NCBI GenBank assembly: GCA_900550545.1
Contig: URSS01000037.1
Span: 1 to 24,262, forward strand
Reading direction: 5' to 3'
DNA length: 24,262 bases
Source: an uncultured Lachnobacterium sp.
GTDB taxonomy: Bacteria > Bacillota > Clostridia > Lachnospirales > Lachnospiraceae
Of this stretch, positions 15,733-24,196 are shown one piece after another. The notes beneath the pieces were generated by a model. That model made no database searches. It had not been told where the DNA came from and was given only the letters and a program-made list of their open reading frames with translations. Position 1 is the first letter of the stretch. Each line of letters begins with the position of its first letter. The position numbers and the translations under genes are program-made.

Positions 15733-18700
15733 ATGAAGCTTTGGAAACGATTATTAGCGATCCCTATTGCAGCCTCTCTTGTGATGGGGCTGCTGCCTAC
15801 ACCTACGCTGGCAGCGGATACATCAGCACACAGCCACCCCATCTGCGGTGCAGCGCATGCCGATATTGGCGACCACACAGGCGCGTGTGAAGCTGTCGCA
15901 TGGACCGCGTGGAATGGAACAGACGAGATTACATACGATACGGATACCAAGACCGCCTATGTCTATCTGGAGAAGGATGCGACACGAGACGATTACCTTG
16001 ATATAGAAGCAGGCCACACGCTCTATCTCTGTCTGAATGGCAAAAAACTGGAAAGTTCCTTAACAAGTTCCGTCGCTTGGCAAGGGATGAGTCAGGTCAT
16101 CTATGTCTCCAATGGTGCGCAGTTCATACTTTGTGACTGCCAAGGCAGTGGCACGATCACTCACTCGTCCGGTGCAAAAGGAAAAGGAGTGCGGGTTGGC
16201 GGGTCAGACCCCGCTGCCGCCACATTTTCCATGTACGGCGGAAAGATCAGCGGCAATCATACCGATGCGCAATGCTGGGGGCCTGGTGGTGCAGGTGTGG
16301 AGATACAAAACGGCACTTTTAAAATGTATGGCGGCACCATCAGCGATAACTATGAGGAAAAGACCGGGTCTGACGGCGGTGGTGGTGTATGCGCGCATAC
16401 CAGTGGCACATTTACGATGTACGACGGTACCATCAGTAATAACCACTCCGTAACAGACGCCGGCGGCGTGACGGTGTGGGGCTATGGTGCTATGAATATA
16501 TACGGCGGCACCATCCGTAATAACACAGCGGACAACAATGGCGGCGGCATCTGGACGAACATCAACGGATTCATCATATCCGGCAACAGCGTGATTGAAA
16601 ACAATACGGCTGTAAAGGGCGGCGGTGTGTTTTACCAGGGTGATTCTAGTAGTAATATGACCATTTCCGAATCGGCGCGCATCTCCGGTAATACTGCAAC
16701 CGGTAATGGCGGCGGTATTTATTTTAAGAATGAAGGCACGCTTACGATGAACGGCGGCAGCATCACCGGAAATACCGCGACAGGCGACGGCGGCGGCGTG
16801 TATTTTACCGGCAATACATTCCGTATTTCCGGTAACTTGGACATCAGTGGCAATAAAAAAGCGAGCGCAGACAACAACGTCTATCTGCCAACCAACAAAT
16901 ATATCACTATTGCGGGTGCATTGACCGGCAGCAAGCCAATCGGTGTGACGACGGAAAAGACGCCGGATGCTTCTAACTATGTTCTCATAGCTTCGGGTTA
17001 CAAAAACTATGCCGCTCCGGAAAAATTCATCTACGAGAACGACAGCACCCCTGTCAGTGCGACCAGCCAAAATAACAACACCGCTAACCTCGTCGTGTGT
17101 CAGCATAACTGGAATTCAACTTGGAGTTCAGATTCTTTCTCACATTGGCATGAGTGTTCCATCTGCAACGGCAAAGGGGATATTGCTGCGCATACCTACG
17201 ACCAAGAGACCGTAAACGAGCAGTATAAGGCGTCCTCTGCGACCTGCCTATCTGGGACAACTTACTATATGTCCTGCGACTGTGGCGCAAAAGGCGCGGA
17301 TACGTTTGAAATCGGCGACAAAGACCCTGACAACCACAGCGGCATCTTAAATAATGATTGGAAATCAAACGACAGCAAACACTGGAAAGAGTATGCCTGC
17401 TGTCGTGCCCACGCTGAGGAAGCTGCCCATTCCGGTGGCACAGCCACTTGCCAGAACAAAGCAGTATGCTCTACCTGTAATAAGCCTTATGGTGATCTCG
17501 GCAGCCACGTTCCGGCAAGCACTTGGAGCAAGGACGCAAGCGGTCACTGGCACGCCTGTCAGACACCAAATTGCAATGAGCAGCTTGCTTTTGCCTCCCA
17601 TACGCCCGGTCCTGCGGCCACCGAGGATGCTCCGCAGATCTGTACAGAATGCGGCTATGAGCTTGCCCCCACTTTGGCACATACCCATGTCTGGGGTGCA
17701 TGGAGCTCCAACGGCGACGGAACACATACCCGCACCTGCTCAAAGGACAGAAGCCACACCGAAACAAATGCCTGCTCCGGCGGTATCGCTACTTGCCAGA
17801 GCTCGGCAATATGCTCTGTCTGTAACACAGCTTACGGCGCCAAGGATATGACCAACCACACCGGCGGCACTGAGGTACGCGGCAGCGTAGAGGCAACCAC
17901 CAGCACAGAGGGCTACACAGGCGACACCTACTGCAAGGGCTGCGATACCAAGCTCGCTGACGGCAAAACCATCCCGAAAAAAGACAGTGGCTCCAGTGGC
18001 GGTAGCAGCACCGGTGGCACTGGCAGTGGCAACTCTGGCGGTAATACTCCCCCCTCCACCTCTGTGACCGTCCCGGTATCCGGCGAGGAAAAAACGATCC
18101 GGGTGAATTCAGCTGTCAGCAGCACGACTGCCACGATTGAAGATATTGACCTCTCCAAACTGAATACTGTCATTGGCAATGATGTGAAAACAGGTGTTGT
18201 GACCATCGACTTTTCCGTACTTGAGAAACAGATCGATACTGTAAAGCTCCCCGCCAACGTCATAAAGCAGATCGCAGATGCGGTGAAAGACCCGTCCAAT
18301 GATGCGGAAAGCCTCTCGATCGTACTTACCGATGGTACATCCATTGAATTTGACGAAAAAGCGTTGTCCAAAAAGACCGCACAGACAAACCAGACCGACA
18401 TTACCATATCCATCAAACGCACCACGGACAGCGCCCTGAGCGCCCTACAGCAGCAGGCAGTGGGCAGCCGGCCCGCGTGGGATATCAAGCTCACCAGCGG
18501 CGGCAAAAACATCTCTGACATGGGCGGCGTGATTACGCTCCACACACCCTATGAGCTGCGCTCCGGCGAGCAGTCCAATGGAATCGTGGTCTATTATGTA
18601 GACGAGAACGGTAACAGGGAAAGCTGTGAAACCAGCTATGATCCGGTAAAGAAGCTGATCAGTTGGAAAACCAGCCACCTCTCCGTCTACATGATCGGTT

Positions 18701-19338
18701 ATGACGAGAACAGGGTGACTCCCGATACGGACACAGAGGATCAGTCAGCGCTCAACGGCAGTCAGGTATCAAAGCTGAAGCTTCCGATCCTGCTCGCAAC
18801 AGGAAAAGGCGGCAACCGGAAGATCACTATCTCATGGCGCTCCTATGAGGACGCAGACGGATATGACTGCTACTGGTCATACTGTGACGGAAAACGCAGC
18901 TACAAGAAGCTCGCCACGGTAAAAGCGGCAAAAGACCGTGTCACCAGCAGACGCTTAGCCAACAACAGACGGTACAAATATTTTGTAGCCGCCTACAAGC
19001 TGATTGACGGCAAGAAGGTATACATCGCCAAGTCCAATACACTCCATGTCGCATTAAAAGACGCGAAAGCAACGAACGCAAAAAAAGTGACTGTCAATCA
19101 GACAAACGTCCGGCTCAAAGCAGGAGATACATTTGTGATCAGGAGCCGCACCAAACTCGAAAACACCAATAAAAAAGAGCTGCTCCACGCAGCAGCATAC
19201 AGATATTACACCTCCGATCAGAGCGTCGCTTCTGTATCGAAAACCGGAAAAATAAAGGCATTGAAATCAGGAACCTGTGTGATCTATGTCGTCGCAAACA
19301 ATGGTGTTTACGGAACAATTAAGGTTACAGTAAACTAG
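15733..19338 (+). CDS. Giant secreted beta-helix protein with Cys/His-rich repeats (1201 aa)
   Basis: The ATG at 15733 follows GGAGAAGGAG. The signal peptide (MKLWKRLLAI, ending near PTLA, residue 27) predicts export. Residues about 140-375 are beta-helix rungs of the form MYGGTISDN, IYGGTIRNN and MNGGSITGN, with GGG(I/V) turns. Residues about 455-746 hold repeated Cys/His units such as CQHNW, HWHECSICNG, CSTCNKPYG, HWHACQTPNC, CTECGYE, CSVCNTAYG and CKGCDTK, which look like metal-binding knuckles. A Gly/Ser linker (about 751-776) leads to the C-terminal module shared with the 3057-8078 protein (about 777-993). An FN3-like domain (about 1013-1110) and a Big2/Ig-like domain (about 1113-1201) end it. 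No LPXTG, SLH or wall-binding repeat is visible, so its attachment is unclear. It is likely an adhesin or matrix-contact protein; its function is unknown. Confidence 0.88.
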   Translation: MKLWKRLLAIPIAASLVMGLLPTPTLAADTSAHSHPICGAAHADIGDHTGACEAVAWTAWNGTDEITYDTDTKTAYVYLEKDATRDDYLDIEAGHTLYLCLNGKKLESSLTSSVAWQGMSQVIYVSNGAQFILCDCQGSGTITHSSGAKGKGVRVGGSDPAAATFSMYGGKISGNHTDAQCWGPGGAGVEIQNGTFKMYGGTISDNYEEKTGSDGGGGVCAHTSGTFTMYDGTISNNHSVTDAGGVTVWGYGAMNIYGGTIRNNTADNNGGGIWTNINGFIISGNSVIENNTAVKGGGVFYQGDSSSNMTISESARISGNTATGNGGGIYFKNEGTLTMNGGSITGNTATGDGGGVYFTGNTFRISGNLDISGNKKASADNNVYLPTNKYITIAGALTGSKPIGVTTEKTPDASNYVLIASGYKNYAAPEKFIYENDSTPVSATSQNNNTANLVVCQHNWNSTWSSDSFSHWHECSICNGKGDIAAHTYDQETVNEQYKASSATCLSGTTYYMSCDCGAKGADTFEIGDKDPDNHSGILNNDWKSNDSKHWKEYACCRAHAEEAAHSGGTATCQNKAVCSTCNKPYGDLGSHVPASTWSKDASGHWHACQTPNCNEQLAFASHTPGPAATEDAPQICTECGYELAPTLAHTHVWGAWSSNGDGTHTRTCSKDRSHTETNACSGGIATCQSSAICSVCNTAYGAKDMTNHTGGTEVRGSVEATTSTEGYTGDTYCKGCDTKLADGKTIPKKDSGSSGGSSTGGTGSGNSGGNTPPSTSVTVPVSGEEKTIRVNSAVSSTTATIEDIDLSKLNTVIGNDVKTGVVTIDFSVLEKQIDTVKLPANVIKQIADAVKDPSNDAESLSIVLTDGTSIEFDEKALSKKTAQTNQTDITISIKRTTDSALSALQQQAVGSRPAWDIKLTSGGKNISDMGGVITLHTPYELRSGEQSNGIVVYYVDENGNRESCETSYDPVKKLISWKTSHLSVYMIGYDENRVTPDTDTEDQSALNGSQVSKLKLPILLATGKGGNRKITISWRSYEDADGYDCYWSYCDGKRSYKKLATVKAAKDRVTSRRLANNRRYKYFVAAYKLIDGKKVYIAKSNTLHVALKDAKATNAKKVTVNQTNVRLKAGDTFVIRSRTKLENTNKKELLHAAAYRYYTSDQSVASVSKTGKIKALKSGTCVIYVVANNGVYGTIKVTVN

Positions 19339-19364
19339 CATTTTATTTCATATTTTAACAAACA

Positions 19365-19400
19365 CAGCCCCACCGCACAATATTTGTGCCGGTGGGGCTG
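19365..19400. terminator. Strong bidirectional hairpin between convergent genes
   Basis: CAGCCCCACC (19365-19374) plus GCACAA pairs with TTGTGC plus GGTGGGGCTG (19391-19400), with one bulged C and a 3-base loop: a 16-bp GC-rich stem. It lies 27 bases after the surface-protein stop and between two converging genes. On the minus strand TGTTTGTTAAAA follows. On the plus strand the downstream bases are not T-rich. It is best read as a shared terminator. Confidence 0.8.
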
Positions 19401-19413
19401 CTAATCTGGTCTT

Positions 19414-19470
19414 CTGTCATAGAAAGCCACTGTTTTTATGCCTAAAAACTTTAAAAATATTACAAAAAAC
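19414..19470 (+). repeat. 57-bp direct repeat, copy 2
   Basis: This is the second copy of the sequence at 14620-14676 (52 of 57 bases identical, same orientation). It starts 14 bases after the terminator stem. Here the patch AAATG is replaced by TTTTT and there is no upstream arm, so the copy 1 hairpin cannot form. It lies between the terminator and the end of ftsH. Confidence 0.8.
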
Positions 19471-19506
19471 CTTATCTAAAGGACATTGATTATCTAATTA
19501 ACTACA

Positions 19507-21321
19507 TTATTTTCTGTCTAAAATATCCATAAATTCGTCACCTGTAATTGTTTCCTTCTCATACAGGTACATAGCCAGTTCGTCCAGTTTTTCCCTGTTT
19601 TCAGCAAGGATTTTTCTTGCTTTTTCATGCTCTGCTTTTACGAGCTGCACGACTTTTTCATCAATTTCCTTCTGGGTATCTGCGGAACAGGAAAGAGACG
19701 TATCGCCGCCAAGATACTGGTTGGTCACGTTTTCCATTGCCACCATGTCGAATTCATCTGTCATGCCGTAGCGGGTGATCATCGCTCTTGCAATTTTTGT
19801 TGCCTGTTCGATATCATTGGAGGCTCCGGTCGTGATCTCACCAAATACGATCTCCTCTGCCGCACGTCCGCCTGTAAATGTAGCAATCTTATTCTCAAGT
19901 TCTTTTTTCGTCATCAGATATTTATCACCCTGCTCAACCTGCATAGTGTAGCCGAGTGCACCTGAGGTACGCGGGATGATCGTAATCTTCTGGACCGGTG
20001 CCGAATGACTCTGCAATGCAGCTACCAGAGCGTGTCCTATCTCATGATATGCAACAACCTTCTTCTCCTGATCTGAAAGAACCGCATTCTTCTTCTGATA
20101 TCCTGCAATAACCACTTCTATACTTTCTTCGAGATCAGATTCATTTACAACGGTCCTTCCACTACGGACAGCACGTAATGCTGCTTCATTTATAATATTG
20201 GCAAGCTCCGCACCGGATGCACCGGATGCCATACGTGCAATCGTATGCAGGTCAACATCATCAGATGCTTTTATCTTCTTTGCATGAACCTTTAAAATTG
20301 CTTCACGGCCTGCAAGATCCGGCAGTTCAACCGGCACACGCCTGTCAAAACGTCCCGGACGTGTAAGTGCCGGATCTAACGACTCCGGACGGTTCGTTGC
20401 AGCAAGAATGATGACACCATTATTTCCTTCAAATCCGTCCATCTCTGTAAGAAGCTGGTTTAAGGTCTGCTCCCTCTCATCATTTCCGCCCATTTGTCCG
20501 TCACGCTTTTTACCAATGGCATCAATTTCATCAATAAACACGATACATGGTGCCTTTTCCTTTGCCTGTCCGAAAAGATCTCGAACTTTGGAAGCTCCCA
20601 TACCGACAAACATCTCAACGAATTCTGATCCGGACATTGAGAAAAATGGTACATTTGATTCACCCGCAACTGCTTTTGCAAGCATTGTTTTGCCGGTTCC
20701 CGGAGGTCCTACAAGAAGGACACCTTTTGGCATAGACGCACCTACATCGGTATACTTCTTCGGATTGTGAAGATAATCAACGATCTCTGAAAGGTTTTCT
20801 TTCGCCTCATCTTCTCCTGCAACGTCTGAAAAACGGATTCCCTCACTGGATTGCACATAAATCTTCGCATTGCTTTTTCCCATTCCAAAAGCCATCGAAT
20901 TTTTTCCTCCGGCATGCTCCATCAGTTTCTTCGCCATATAATTTCCCAGTGCGATAAAAAGGATCAATGGCAAAACCCCGGTCAGCAGGAAGCTGATGAT
21001 CGGTGACATCTGCTTATCGATATCTTTTGCGAATACTGCTCCACATTCATATAGCCTGTCCGTCAGGTTCGGATCGTTCATCAGACCTGTTTTATAAATA
21101 TTTTTTTGATCTTTATCTGTAAAGATGATCTGATTGTCCTTAACTTCTACTTCACCGATATTCTTCTTCTCGATCATGCTCATAAAAGTTCCATAATCCG
21201 TTTCCTTTACCTGATGCTCCATAAGGATTGGTGTGACAACCAGATTAAATACGATCAGCACTATTAACACAATCCCATAATAATATGCCAGTGGTTTTTT
21301 CGGTGTTTTAACTTCTTTCAT
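19507..21321 (-). CDS. ftsH: ATP-dependent zinc metalloprotease FtsH
   Basis: FtsH is a hexameric membrane AAA+ protease that degrades misassembled membrane proteins and short-lived regulators. The 604-aa protein is complete. TM helix 1 lies near residues 12-33, a short extracytoplasmic domain follows, and TM helix 2 lies near 105-128. The AAA module has Walker A GPPGTGKT (205-212), Walker B IVFIDEIDAIG and the second region of homology ATNRPESLDPALTRPGRFDRR. The protease domain has HEIGH (426-430), giving the two zinc His ligands and the catalytic Glu. AGGAGG precedes the ATG. It lies 50 bases after the bile salt hydrolase gene in the same direction and is probably the last gene of the cls-bsh-ftsH transcript. 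Clostridia often have more than one FtsH; this may be an accessory copy rather than the main one. Confidence 0.97.
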   Translation of the reverse strand: MKEVKTPKKPLAYYYGIVLIVLIVFNLVVTPILMEHQVKETDYGTFMSMIEKKNIGEVEVKDNQIIFTDKDQKNIYKTGLMNDPNLTDRLYECGAVFAKDIDKQMSPIISFLLTGVLPLILFIALGNYMAKKLMEHAGGKNSMAFGMGKSNAKIYVQSSEGIRFSDVAGEDEAKENLSEIVDYLHNPKKYTDVGASMPKGVLLVGPPGTGKTMLAKAVAGESNVPFFSMSGSEFVEMFVGMGASKVRDLFGQAKEKAPCIVFIDEIDAIGKKRDGQMGGNDEREQTLNQLLTEMDGFEGNNGVIILAATNRPESLDPALTRPGRFDRRVPVELPDLAGREAILKVHAKKIKASDDVDLHTIARMASGASGAELANIINEAALRAVRSGRTVVNESDLEESIEVVIAGYQKKNAVLSDQEKKVVAYHEIGHALVAALQSHSAPVQKITIIPRTSGALGYTMQVEQGDKYLMTKKELENKIATFTGGRAAEEIVFGEITTGASNDIEQATKIARAMITRYGMTDEFDMVAMENVTNQYLGGDTSLSCSADTQKEIDEKVVQLVKAEHEKARKILAENREKLDELAMYLYEKETITGDEFMDILDRK

Positions 21322-21371
21322 GGTCTTTCCTCCTGTTGTTCTGCGTTATGCTTTCTCCGTGCATTTTCGTA

Positions 21372-22361
21372 TTATTTATTCTGCCATCTGACTTCGCCCT
21401 TGGACAGAAGCGGATAACAGATCAGCTGATCTGAATCCAGATTTTCCGCATGCATGTCAACCGCTGTGATCTGATGATTATCATAAGTCGTATAATAATA
21501 AATACCTTTTGCTGTATTACAACAGGACGTGTATATCGTGATCTCATATTTGCCTTCTGTCACCTCACAGCATCCACGCTGCTGATCTACGGATCCTAAG
21601 ATATGGAAGAACTGGCTTACACTCTCATCCTCTTCTTCACCGGAGATCGAATTTAATTTTGTAAAGGCAACTTTCACAAATCTTGACTGGCTGGAAAGAT
21701 CTCCAGGTATTCCCATTCCACCCATTCCTCTGCTATATGCATCAAGCTGTAATACTCCTGCAAAAGTACTCTCCGGCTGTTTTCTGGATACTCCGGCATA
21801 ATTATTCAGTGCAAACATCTGACTCGGGAATGGTGGATTATTGGTAAGCACTCCTACCGGATTATCATATACATGCAGCCCATCCTTCATAGACTCAACA
21901 ACGATACAGGAGTCTTTGTCTGCAATGATCCAGTGAAGCTGTGCTGTCGGCAGCTGTTCACTGAATGCTGTGCCTGTCAGTCTCATTGCTGCCAGCTTCT
22001 CTCTCGCCTCTGCTACAGTAGCACACTGTGTAAGGATCCATGGGATGAACTCGAACTGTGCCACCTGGCTGACTTCTGTTTCATCTTCCGGCAAAGCCTC
22101 TTCATATGCCGCATTGCCGACAAAATTAAGACCTGCCATTCCAAGGCCTTTTTCATTAACAGCATCATAATAAAGCGGATAACCTTCTGCAACAAATGCC
22201 ATTCCGATCAAAGCATAATGGCTTTTTATCTTCCCGGCAAACCGGAAATCAAATTCGTAATTTCTTGGCGTTATCGTGATCTGTTCCCCATAGGAAAATT
22301 CATAATCAAGCGTTCTGCCCATATAAAAATCTTTTGTTTTGTAAGTTGCTGCTGTACACAT
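21372..22361 (-). CDS. bsh: Choloylglycine hydrolase / bile salt hydrolase
   Basis: This Ntn hydrolase removes glycine or taurine from conjugated bile acids. The start matters because catalysis needs Cys at residue 2. The ATG at 22361 gives MCTAATY and follows AAGAGGTG. The GTG three codons upstream would bury the Cys and is rejected. The 329-aa protein has the family's active-site pattern: Cys 2, Arg 16 and Asp 19 in GRTLDYEFSYGE, Asn 79 in GLNFVGN, Asn 175 in NPVGVLTNNPPF, and Arg 227 in SSQSRFVK. The VLTNNP and GLNF contexts favour bile salt hydrolase over penicillin V acylase. There is no signal peptide, so it is cytoplasmic. It lies 21 bases after cls and 50 before ftsH, an operon suggesting a link between bile detoxification and membrane repair. 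Confidence 0.94.
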   Translation of the reverse strand: MCTAATYKTKDFYMGRTLDYEFSYGEQITITPRNYEFDFRFAGKIKSHYALIGMAFVAEGYPLYYDAVNEKGLGMAGLNFVGNAAYEEALPEDETEVSQVAQFEFIPWILTQCATVAEAREKLAAMRLTGTAFSEQLPTAQLHWIIADKDSCIVVESMKDGLHVYDNPVGVLTNNPPFPSQMFALNNYAGVSRKQPESTFAGVLQLDAYSRGMGGMGIPGDLSSQSRFVKVAFTKLNSISGEEEDESVSQFFHILGSVDQQRGCCEVTEGKYEITIYTSCCNTAKGIYYYTTYDNHQITAVDMHAENLDSDQLICYPLLSKGEVRWQNK

Positions 22362-22382
22362 ATCGAACACCTCTTCTTTCTG

Positions 22383-23942
22383 CTATAATAGTCCTGCAAA
22401 CAATCTCATAAACAACTGTCCGAGCCGTAAATATGCACTCCGTCCTGTGCGGTACTTTTCGGTCACTTCCCTGCATTCATTCATTGTTGCTCCCAGATCA
22501 TCTCTTATATCCAAAACTGTCTGACTATCCGCCATAAAACAACCATTTTCAAAGTGGTGATAAAGACTTCTATAGTCAAGATTTATCGTTCCGCAAGTTG
22601 CCATACAGTCATCTGCAACACTCATTTTTGCATGACAGAATCCTGGTGTCCATTCATAAATCCTCACACCATTTTTCACCAGTCCATGATAGAAAGAACG
22701 TGTAATGCTGTATATTAACTTCTTATCCGGCATTCCCGGAGTGATGATCCTGACATCTACTCCACGCTTTGCTGCCAGACACAAGGCATGTGTCATCTCA
22801 TCGGTAATGATCAGATATGGTGTCATAAACCAGCAATATCTCTCTGCCTTGTTTATCATACTGATATAGACTTCTTCTCCCACCTGTTCATCATCCATCG
22901 GACTATCTGCATAAGGCTGGATAAATCCTTCCTGTGCTGCCTGATAATCTGATTTTACAAGATACTGATCAAAATCTGTATCATTTATATCTTTCATACT
23001 TACAGCATTCCACATTTCCAGAAATGTAATCGTCAAAGATCTGACTGCATCACCTTCCAGACGTATTCCGGTATCTTTCCACTGCCCATATGGATGCGTA
23101 TAATTAAAATATTCATTTGCAAGATTGTATCCGCCTGTAAAACCAATCTTTCCATCGATCACCGTGATCTTTCTGTGGTCACGGTTATTCAAAAACACAT
23201 TCAGTCCCGGCATAAATGGATTAAACACTCTGCAATGAATTCCTGCAAATTCTAGTTTTTTCACAAAATCCGTATTAATAAATCCTATCGATCCCATATC
23301 ATCATAGAAAACACGGACTTCCACTCCTGCCTTTACACGTTCTTCCAAAACATTCTGTATTTTCTTCCATGCCTTGTCATCTTCTATGGCATGATATTCC
23401 ATAAAAATAAACTTTTCTGCTTTCGACAGATCTTCAAGCTGTGCATCAAGCCCTTTTTCTGCTGCATCATAATAGGTAACATCTGTATTCTGATATACCG
23501 GGTAATGTGCATTTCTCTGAATATAAGCACTGATATTTCCGGCTTTTGGAATTTTAGCATTCATCTTTTCCAGGCATGCCACATTGTCAGGAAGCAACGG
23601 CAATAACTTTCTGTCGATATCTGCATACCGCTCCCGCATCTTACGTGTGCCTCCATTCAATCCGATCAGTAAATATAGTGCTACACCCATGATTGGGAAA
23701 ATAAGAATCAAAATAACCCACGGCATTTTCATAGAAGATGTTTTATCTGACGCATATAATGCCAGAACTAGTACTCCTGCAAATAATCTCGTAATAAGGT
23801 TCACGATCTCAGCATATTCATTCAGTTTTGTGATCATCATTACAATAAATGCAGCTTCCAGTAAGATACAAAATACAGAAAAACATAGTCTTTTTACGCC
23901 ATTCTTTGATCTCGCCCTGCCTTCTAAAGTATCCTTCTTCAT
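22383..23942 (-). CDS. cls: Cardiolipin synthase (phospholipase D family)
   Basis: The enzyme joins two phosphatidylglycerols into cardiolipin and glycerol at the membrane. The 519-aa protein starts at the ATG at 23942, 8 bases after AGGAG; an in-frame GTG three codons earlier overlaps the ribosome site and is less likely. Two or three N-terminal TM helices (about 18-100, including a PWVILILIFPIMGVALYLLI hairpin) precede two HKD catalytic motifs. These are HRKITVIDGKIGFTGGYN (His about 256) and HAKMSVADDCMATCGTINLD (His about 437). Both have His, Lys and Asp in place, so it should be active. It follows the truncated CDP-alcohol phosphatidyltransferase gene by 14 bases and precedes bsh by 21, in one tight operon. 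Confidence 0.95.
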   Translation of the reverse strand: MKKDTLEGRARSKNGVKRLCFSVFCILLEAAFIVMMITKLNEYAEIVNLITRLFAGVLVLALYASDKTSSMKMPWVILILIFPIMGVALYLLIGLNGGTRKMRERYADIDRKLLPLLPDNVACLEKMNAKIPKAGNISAYIQRNAHYPVYQNTDVTYYDAAEKGLDAQLEDLSKAEKFIFMEYHAIEDDKAWKKIQNVLEERVKAGVEVRVFYDDMGSIGFINTDFVKKLEFAGIHCRVFNPFMPGLNVFLNNRDHRKITVIDGKIGFTGGYNLANEYFNYTHPYGQWKDTGIRLEGDAVRSLTITFLEMWNAVSMKDINDTDFDQYLVKSDYQAAQEGFIQPYADSPMDDEQVGEEVYISMINKAERYCWFMTPYLIITDEMTHALCLAAKRGVDVRIITPGMPDKKLIYSITRSFYHGLVKNGVRIYEWTPGFCHAKMSVADDCMATCGTINLDYRSLYHHFENGCFMADSQTVLDIRDDLGATMNECREVTEKYRTGRSAYLRLGQLFMRLFAGLL

Positions 23943-23956
23943 GTATATCACTCCTA

Positions 23957-24196
23957 TTATAATAATTTCTTCTTATTTGATGATCCATTACAAAAATGGA
24001 ATCTTCTTGCGATATGACCATCAACAAGATCCGTAAGACCAGACAGCAATAAGATTTCACCAGCTAACAGAGGATTTTTCTTTACACAATAACTCCATAT
24101 AATTACCGGAATCAGACAAAGCCGAAAAAAAGAAAGAAGATTAGGAACCGTAATAATTCTATTCAAATTTTCTTCCTGATTCACTTCACTCTGCAT
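23957..24196 (-). pseudogene. Truncated CDP-alcohol phosphatidyltransferase (pgsA-like)
   Basis: A 79-aa remnant of the family that makes phosphatidylglycerol-phosphate. It keeps its own start (ATG at 24196 with GAGGTG 7 bases upstream), the NRIITVPNLLSFFRLCLIPV opening typical of PgsA, the first helix, and the first half of the catalytic motif, DLVDGHIARRF (DxxDGxxAR). The second half (GxxxDxxxD) and the remaining TM helices are missing. The frame ends in an unrelated lysine-rich tail (SSNKKKLL) 14 bases before cls. Without the last two Asp it cannot be catalytic. The loss of about 100 codons leaves the operon start and spacing intact, so the fragment may survive only as a leader. I see no further gene in 24197-24262. 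Confidence 0.8.

Noticed and set aside
16150..16860. CRISPR-like or tandem DNA repeats
   Set aside because: The recurring GGCGG(C/T) pattern reflects beta-helix rungs in the protein. There is no constant repeat-spacer length and no conserved repeat at DNA level.
16204..17106. Open frame of 300 codons on the minus strand inside the 1201-aa protein gene
   Set aside because: Its low-complexity, Ala/Val/Ile-rich product arises from the antisense of Gly/Asn-rich repeats; there is no start signal.
22362..22370. GTG start for the bile salt hydrolase three codons upstream
   Set aside because: It would place the catalytic Cys at residue 5; the family needs Cys immediately after the initiator Met, and the ATG at 22361 has the ribosome site.
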